From NCBI GenBank assembly GCA_964352905.1, contig CAYGTS010000041.1:1-17885 (forward strand): a DNA stretch of 17,885 nt, read 5' to 3'. The stretch comes from CAYGTS01 sp964352905 (GTDB lineage Bacteria; Pseudomonadota; Gammaproteobacteria; JAHCLG01). A model generated the notes under the pieces. The model did not search any database and was not told the DNA's origin. It worked only from the letters and a program-made list of their open reading frames with translations. The translations under genes and the position numbers were made by a program. Shown here in pieces: positions 13,386 to 17,885 of the stretch; positions within the stretch are counted from its first letter, which is position 1; every line of letters begins with the position of its first letter.

Positions 13386-15596
13386 TCATTCAGTGGCTCT
13401 CGCCCCTGGATTGCCGCGCTTCGCTCGCAATGACAGATGAGATTTTTTAACCTTTGCCCTATATTCTCTGATCCAATACTGAATAATTAACGGTACAATA
13501 ATTAACAACAATAGCCCCATAATTAAAATGACTGGCCACCAAACGGGTTTATTCCATGCTAACCTCTTTTTTTCACGTAAGGCGGGATTAATTTTCATGT
13601 ATTTTAAACTACTATCACCAATTGAAGACAATTTATACGGCGCCACCCAGGCATGACGCAACACAAAGTTTAAGGGATGATAACCAAAAACCCACGGCGC
13701 ATCGCGTTGCACAATTGCTAACATTTGTTTAATCACATTTAAACGTTCTTCACCATTAGGCAAATCTTGCATTTGTAGATATAAACGATCGAATTCTTTA
13801 TTTGCATAATTAACTGCATTCTCACCACCATGCTTTAATTTCCCATTCGGTCCATATAATAAAAAAAGAAAATTTTCAGGATCGGGATAATCAGCAATCC
13901 AACCCCATGAAAATAATTGCGTGTTACCATCACGCACTTTTTGTTGAAAGCGATTATAGGTTGTCGCACGAATATTTAATTCAATGCCTAATTTTTTAAA
14001 CTGTTTACGCATCCAGTCTAAACGTGCTTTATCATCAGGACCGCTACTCGCGACCGTATCGTAATACAGTGTTAAACGTTTACCGGTTTTAACATTTCGC
14101 CCATTAGGATAACCCGCTTTGGCTAAGAGTTTTTTAGCATAGCTTAACGGTAAACGTTGTGCTTGATTATTTTTCCATTGATAAACATACGGATCGATCC
14201 CTTCTTTCCCTTCAATGTGCCCAAAAATCCCTGGTGGCAAGGGACTTTGTGCTGTAATACCACGACCATTTAAAAAAATCGCAATAAAATCTTCATAATC
14301 CAGTGCGATTGAAATCGCTTGTCGCAATAAACGCGCACGTTCACTTGTACCACCCACGATATCATCACGCATATTAAAGCCTAAATACATACTGGCTAGT
14401 GCAATGGAAGTTTGCAATTGAATGTGATGCTGGCGCATTTCTGGTGTTAAATGCGGCTCACCAAAACGATCAATGCGGATCGCTTGATCAAAACTATCTG
14501 AGGCAATCGCAGAGTTATCGTAATACCCTTGTAAAAACTTATTCCAACGCGGAATAGATTCTTTTTCCAAATCAAAAACAATCTTATCAATAATTGGCAG
14601 CGTTTTACCAATACTATTCAAATAACCTTGTGCTTTATCTTCTGTACTACCATCGATTGGAAAATAAACATTGCGGTAATTCGAATTTTTTTCCAAAACC
14701 ATTTCACTATTAGGATTGTTTTCGGCAAGGGTATAAGGCCCTGTGCCCACTGGGTACCAATTCAGTGATAAATCTTTTTCACCCATGCCAGGCTGAGAAT
14801 AAAAATATTCCGCCTCCCATGGCACAGCAGCAAAAAATGGCATCGCAAGCCAATAAATAAATTGTGGGTATTTTCCCTTAACTGTAATACGATACGTATA
14901 TTTATCTAAAACCTTAGCCCCCGCTAATTCATATTTTTGTAAATCAATAAAGTGCTTTTTATTTTTCATCACTTGCTGCAACTTTTTAGCAAACTCTGGC
15001 ATGCCAATGATATAGTGGCTCATTAAACCAAAAATAGGTGAACGAGTTTGTGGGCTAGCTAAGCGTTTTATTTGATACACATAATCAGCAGCCGTTAATT
15101 CACGCGTACCGGTGTGTTCAAAATCACTGATTTCATAATACGGTGCTAATTGCTTTGCGGATAAGTGGTGATAATAATACTTTCCCTGCTTATCTTTAGC
15201 AAAAGCCGGATGCTGTTGGAAATAAATACCGGGTTGAATTTTAATATCATACACCGTATACGCGATTTGATCGGTTGGTGCATCATTAGGTAGGGGCTTA
15301 TCCTGTAGATCAAAATAACGCGCCACAGGCATCACTGCGGCTGTAAGCGGAATCAATTCATAAGGGCGTTTTAAATAATCATACTGTAGTGGTGGTTCAT
15401 AAATTTGTGTTGTAAACACCGATTCATCCGAAGAATACGAACGCGCCGGATCAAGTGTTTTAGGCCTTTCAACAAAGGTTGTATAAAAAATATTTTTACC
15501 TTCCTCACTGGCAGGATGAGGATTATTAAGATTACGATCATGACAGGCGCATAACAATAAGCAGCATAAAACAAACGTAATCCAAATTCGTCGCAT
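13386..15596 (-). CDS. Substrate-binding lipoprotein of a peptide ABC transporter (SBP_bac_5 family)
   Basis: This protein captures peptides for the import system encoded downstream. I choose the ATG at 15596 (736 aa), which gives a typical lipoprotein signal peptide: MRR, a hydrophobic core, then LCAC with C18 as lipid-modified cysteine. An in-frame GTG at 15608 would add four residues and leave only an 11-nt leader after the -10 at 15626. The SBP_bac_5 fold occupies about 35-680, with family features such as KTLDPARSY near the N-terminus, WYPVGTGPYTL and WIADYPDPENFL. Unusually, a membrane span (about 686-709, starting WWPVILIMG) lies near the C-terminus. The last 18 residues, including LRAKRGNPGA, are encoded by repeat unit C; without the insertion the protein would end at KVKK. 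It is first in the operon. Confidence 0.92.
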   Translation of the reverse strand: MRRIWITFVLCCLLLCACHDRNLNNPHPASEEGKNIFYTTFVERPKTLDPARSYSSDESVFTTQIYEPPLQYDYLKRPYELIPLTAAVMPVARYFDLQDKPLPNDAPTDQIAYTVYDIKIQPGIYFQQHPAFAKDKQGKYYYHHLSAKQLAPYYEISDFEHTGTRELTAADYVYQIKRLASPQTRSPIFGLMSHYIIGMPEFAKKLQQVMKNKKHFIDLQKYELAGAKVLDKYTYRITVKGKYPQFIYWLAMPFFAAVPWEAEYFYSQPGMGEKDLSLNWYPVGTGPYTLAENNPNSEMVLEKNSNYRNVYFPIDGSTEDKAQGYLNSIGKTLPIIDKIVFDLEKESIPRWNKFLQGYYDNSAIASDSFDQAIRIDRFGEPHLTPEMRQHHIQLQTSIALASMYLGFNMRDDIVGGTSERARLLRQAISIALDYEDFIAIFLNGRGITAQSPLPPGIFGHIEGKEGIDPYVYQWKNNQAQRLPLSYAKKLLAKAGYPNGRNVKTGKRLTLYYDTVASSGPDDKARLDWMRKQFKKLGIELNIRATTYNRFQQKVRDGNTQLFSWGWIADYPDPENFLFLLYGPNGKLKHGGENAVNYANKEFDRLYLQMQDLPNGEERLNVIKQMLAIVQRDAPWVFGYHPLNFVLRHAWVAPYKLSSIGDSSLKYMKINPALREKKRLAWNKPVWWPVILIMGLLLLIIVPLIIQYWIREYRAKVKKSHLSLRAKRGNPGARATE

Positions 15597-15625
15597 TATA
15601 ACCCACACTTGTTTGCAAATACTTC

Positions 15626-15631
15626 ATTATA
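15626..15631 (-). promoter_or_regulatory. -10 element of the peptide-transporter operon
   Basis: A perfect TATAAT on the minus strand lies 30 bp upstream of the chosen ATG (15596), predicting a leader of about 23 nt. No clear -35 is seen at 16-18 bp; the best nearby, TTGAAA, is too close (7 bp). A large inverted-repeat element begins 44 bp further upstream. Confidence 0.5.
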
Positions 15632-15674
15632 AACGACCTTTCAACTGAAACACTAGCCCTGCTGCCGATCGTTA

Positions 15675-15843
15675 GTAAATCCCGCTGTAACTGGGAACAG
15701 CCATATTTGGGCAATCTCACGTTAAAAATTTCAAAAAATGTGCTCATTTATTATGTATAAACTGCGCTATTTTTTGAAATTTTTAACGTGACCTTGCCTC
15801 AAATCTGACTGTTCTTGAGTAATCAGACATTACAGCGGGAATC
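15675..15843. mobile_element. 169-bp inverted-repeat element flanked by 13-bp direct repeats
   Basis: Between two genes lies a long imperfect inverted repeat. The inner arms at 15717-15739 and 15769-15791 are perfectly complementary (23 nt, loop 29 nt). The middle arms share GAACAG and ATTTG blocks, and the outer ends match as TCCCGCTGTAA and TTACAGCGGGA. The direct repeat CTGCCGATCGTTA immediately flanks it at 15662-15674 and 15844-15856. A fragment of the same family is at 1-47. It has no coding capacity, so it looks like a MITE. It starts almost directly after the DUF3301-like stop (15860, reading leftward) and could act as a strong hairpin insulating the two operons. Confidence 0.7.
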
Positions 15844-15859
15844 CTGCCGATCGTTACTT

Positions 15860-16189
15860 TTATAAACGTGGGGTTAGTTTGACTATATTATTACGGGTTT
15901 CCAAGTCGAGTTTTACCACGCTTTTGCCGCAAAGCGTGATAGTGCTGTGTAGGCGAGTATCATTGTTGGTACAATAATCAAATTGGTAGGTGCGCCAAAT
16001 TGCGAAGCGAGTATTTTTGCCGCGCTTTAGCGAGATTTTTTTTAGGGCAACCGTTTCATCCAATAATTGTAGCTGGCGAATTTCACAAGCGCGTTGGGTT
16101 GTGATGATGGCAATTTTGCGCGCTTGCATACTATCTGCCCAAAACCAACAAATAATCCCGAGTAGTATTAATATGAGGATCGAAATCAT
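15860..16189 (-). CDS. DUF3301 family small membrane-anchored protein
   Basis: This is a 109-residue protein with one N-terminal membrane span (about 2-18, rich in Ile and Leu) followed by a conserved soluble part: FWADSMQARKIAI, RACEIRQLQLLDETVALK and a beta-rich region RTYQFDYCTNNDTRLHSTIT. This matches what I know of the DUF3301 family, whose function is undescribed. The orientation of the span suggests an inner-membrane anchor. Its ATG overlaps the ppiD stop by 4 nt (16186-16189), so it is translationally coupled to ppiD and may serve the same envelope process. It is followed by the inverted-repeat element at 15675-15843. Confidence 0.85.
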   Translation of the reverse strand: MISILILILLGIICWFWADSMQARKIAIITTQRACEIRQLQLLDETVALKKISLKRGKNTRFAIWRTYQFDYCTNNDTRLHSTITLCGKSVVKLDLETRNNIVKLTPRL

Positions 16190-17670
16190 GCCACATCTAA
16201 TGTTAATTTTTCGCGTTTGATCTTGCTGTTATTCATTAAGCCTTCAACGTACAAGCCATAAGCAAGCTGGCCTAAAGAGCGTTGAATTTCTAAAGCATAA
16301 GCTTGGCGCGTCTCTTTGCTATCGTTTGCCAAAACACCTGCTTGAATGGCGTTTAATTTTACAATCACAAAATCACCGTTAGCTAAGTTAAAGCCATCGA
16401 GTGGTGCTTGGGCTGTTCTAATTTGAAATGCATGTAGCAAGATATCGGAATTTAAATTATCGCTAATACGACCAATGTTCTTTTCAACATGCCACTTTAA
16501 GCCTTGTGCCATCAGTGCTTTTTGATCTTGATTTGCGCTTAGTTTTGCGATTAATGCATTCCCTACTTTTGCGGTTTCTTGTGCTGCTAACTGGCTACTC
16601 AAACGAGTTTTAATCTTATCTTTAACTTCTGCAAACGCTCTTAAACCCGCTGGTTTATGTTGTTTGATACGTAACACCACTATGGTATTGTCATCGATCT
16701 GAATGCTATTGGAATTGTAACCTTGCTTTAACACATCATCACTAAACGCGGCTGCAATGATTTTAGGATTTTTAGTCAAGGGATTATCACCACCTTTGCG
16801 GCTAAATAAGGCAGTGCTTTTGATCGCTAAGCCAAGCGCTTTGCTAGCAACGCCTAAATTATCAGAGTTAGTGTAGGTTAAATCCGCTAGGCGATCGCTT
16901 TTATCGGCAAATTGCTTTTGCAATTCTTGTTTAGTTAATTTTTTCGGCATCGTTTTTGTTGATAACTCAAGATAATCAACACTCACTTCTTCGGGTGATT
17001 TAAATTCAGTTTTGTGTTGTTGATAATAAGCTTGCAATTGCTGATCGCTGATTTGAATTTTATTCATATATTTCGCAGCAGGAATGACTACATACGAAAA
17101 ATCACGTTTTTCAGCGACTAAGGCAATGTTTTTAGCAACCTCATCAGGCAATGCAAATTCACTGTGCACAATCGTTAATTGCACTTGCTGAATCATCATA
17201 CTATTCATTAATTCTTGATAAAGATTTTGAGCCGTATAACCTAACGCATACAAAAATTGCTTAAAGCGCACTTGTGAGAATTGATCATTTTGTTGAAATT
17301 GCGGCATGTTTTCAATCACAGCGCTAACTTGTGCTTGCGAGATGCGAAAACCATTGGCTTGTGCCCCTTTGGTTAACACGACTGATTCGATTAATTGATT
17401 TAACGCAGCCTCTTCTAAGGCTTTTTGATTAGCAACACTTGGTACCCATTTTGCACCCAGTTGCACTTGCTGTTGATGCAATAATCGCTGATAAAGCTGA
17501 CCAACTTGCTGCTTAGTAATTTTCACGCCATCAACGGTGGCAGCAACACTATTATCCTGACCACTCTGCAAATAATAGTTAATACCCCATAAAGCAAAAG
17601 TAACACAAATTAGTAGAACAATAATCCAAGCAATAATACCTTGCATTCTTTCACGTATATTTTGCAGCAT
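16186..17670 (-). CDS. ppiD: PpiD-like periplasmic chaperone lacking the parvulin domain
   Basis: PpiD is an inner-membrane-anchored periplasmic folding factor associated with the Sec translocon. The sequence starts MLQNIRERMQ, then a single span (about 12-34), then the SurA-N-type chaperone region (about 40-220, including ATVDGVKITKQQV). The C-terminal part (about 280-494) aligns with E. coli PpiD beyond the catalytic domain: ALFSRKGG, AAAFSDDVLKQGY and VVLRIKQHKPAGLRAF. The parvulin domain that should lie between, with its GGDLG-type core, is absent: SPEEVSVDYLELST (about 225-238) runs within about 50 residues into the C-terminal region. The length is 494 aa against 623 in E. coli. It is probably a chaperone without prolyl isomerase activity. 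It has its own promoter (17709-17737) and is coupled to the DUF3301-like gene. Confidence 0.88.
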   Translation of the reverse strand: MLQNIRERMQGIIAWIIVLLICVTFALWGINYYLQSGQDNSVAATVDGVKITKQQVGQLYQRLLHQQQVQLGAKWVPSVANQKALEEAALNQLIESVVLTKGAQANGFRISQAQVSAVIENMPQFQQNDQFSQVRFKQFLYALGYTAQNLYQELMNSMMIQQVQLTIVHSEFALPDEVAKNIALVAEKRDFSYVVIPAAKYMNKIQISDQQLQAYYQQHKTEFKSPEEVSVDYLELSTKTMPKKLTKQELQKQFADKSDRLADLTYTNSDNLGVASKALGLAIKSTALFSRKGGDNPLTKNPKIIAAAFSDDVLKQGYNSNSIQIDDNTIVVLRIKQHKPAGLRAFAEVKDKIKTRLSSQLAAQETAKVGNALIAKLSANQDQKALMAQGLKWHVEKNIGRISDNLNSDILLHAFQIRTAQAPLDGFNLANGDFVIVKLNAIQAGVLANDSKETRQAYALEIQRSLGQLAYGLYVEGLMNNSKIKREKLTLDVA

Positions 17671-17708
17671 AAGGGTACTCTTAAGTTTAATGGTAAGAAA
17701 ATGGGATG

Positions 17709-17737
17709 AGTATAAATAAACTGCAGCAGGATGCCAA
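17709..17737 (-). promoter_or_regulatory. Sigma70-type promoter of ppiD
   Basis: On the minus strand there is a -35 TTGGCA (17732-17737) and a -10 TATACT (17709-17714), separated by exactly 17 bp. Transcription would start near 17702, giving a leader of about 30 nt before the ATG at 17670. It is the best promoter match in the window. Confidence 0.7.
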
Positions 17738-17817
17738 GCGGCTTATTTTTTATGCATATAAACCGTACTACTCTTACCCTCTTAACAAGAGCGATTAAAT
17801 TCTGTATTCTTTCATTT

Positions 17818-17885
17818 GTATCTATTCAGCAAATTTGAAGGTGAATTTACCGAGAACGTTCAGATTTGGTGATCAAAACGGCGAA
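17818..17885. mobile_element. Left end of a longer element related to the 80-bp MITE, cut by the window edge
   Basis: Positions 17818-17869 match 5313-5364 with two mismatches in 52 nt, starting at the terminal inverted repeat (GTATCTATTCA here). After that the two sequences diverge completely, so this copy has a different interior and probably continues beyond the window. It may be the fuller parent element or another deletion derivative. It lies about 80 bp upstream of the ppiD promoter. Confidence 0.75.

Larger units (their letters stand above)
12851..13464. repeat. 190-bp tandem repeat array (at least three units) built from a palindromic element
   Basis: Unit A is 12851-13040 and unit C is 13252-13441, each 190 bp. 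Unit B (13041-13251) contains a 100-N gap. A fourth copy of the unit's first 23 bp closes the array (13442-13464) and is coding in the binding-protein gene. Each unit is a 23-bp direct repeat (at 12851, 13041, 13252 and 13442, with 1-4 differences) plus a 167-bp element. The element ends are inverted repeats: CTGTCATTGCGA...GCAATCCAGGG against CCCTGGATT[A/G]CCGCG...CGCAATGACAG. This resembles the widespread TCATTGCGAGCG-type palindromic repeats of bacterial genomes. This 533-bp stretch between genes contains no other gene. Confidence 0.92.

Noticed and set aside
12851..13464. Possible CRISPR array because of regular direct repeats
   Set aside because: The repeated unit is 190 bp with no variable spacers and no cas genes nearby; it is an amplified palindromic element.
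15597..15608. GTG start for the binding protein at 15608
   Set aside because: The ATG at 15596 gives a better lipoprotein signal peptide and a more reasonable leader after the TATAAT at 15626-15631.
15538..15747. 69-codon minus-strand frame upstream of the binding protein
   Set aside because: It overlaps the inverted-repeat element and the signal-peptide region in another frame and has no protein-like features.

Overview
The window is an AT-rich stretch of a gammaproteobacterial chromosome. The neighbourhood mltD, gloB, yafS-like methyltransferase, rnhA and dnaQ is the one found in Escherichia coli and relatives, and ppiD is also present. The low GC, the many small palindromic elements and a giant unrecognised membrane protein would fit a Legionellales-like, host-associated lineage. 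That placement is inference; no gene here fixes the genus.

Layout. Positions 1-70 are the end of a dispersed repeat. Positions 68-3061 (minus) encode a 997-residue membrane protein of unknown function, followed by about 300 bp of AT-rich DNA without a gene. Positions 3362-5280 (minus) form a tight operon: yafS-like methyltransferase, rnhA, dnaQ. Divergent from it, 5421-7775 (plus) carry gloB and mltD. An 80-bp MITE with perfect 8-bp target duplications sits between the two divergent units. Positions 7827-15596 (minus) form one long peptide-import ABC operon: substrate-binding lipoprotein, two permeases and a fused double ATPase. Two insertions interrupt it: a 190-bp tandem repeat array between the binding protein and the first permease, and a RelE/ParE-type toxin-antitoxin pair between the second permease and the ATPase. 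Upstream lies a large inverted-repeat element (15675-15843), then a DUF3301-like gene and a shortened ppiD (minus) with a good sigma70-type promoter. The right edge runs into a second, probably longer relative of the 80-bp MITE.

How the genes work together. The yafS/rnhA/dnaQ unit supplies RNA:DNA hybrid removal and polymerase III proofreading. GloB detoxifies methylglyoxal adducts, and MltD cleaves murein. The ABC operon should import peptides. PpiD and its coupled partner act at the inner membrane and periplasm. The main interest is how small mobile elements have remodelled gene junctions. They have lengthened the C-terminus of the binding protein, broken what looks like an ancestral ATGA coupling to the permease gene, placed the ATPase start codon inside a toxin gene, and widened a divergent promoter region from 52 to 140 bp. 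A 100-N assembly gap lies inside the tandem array, so its true copy number is unknown. No RNA gene, CRISPR array or complete transposase was seen.
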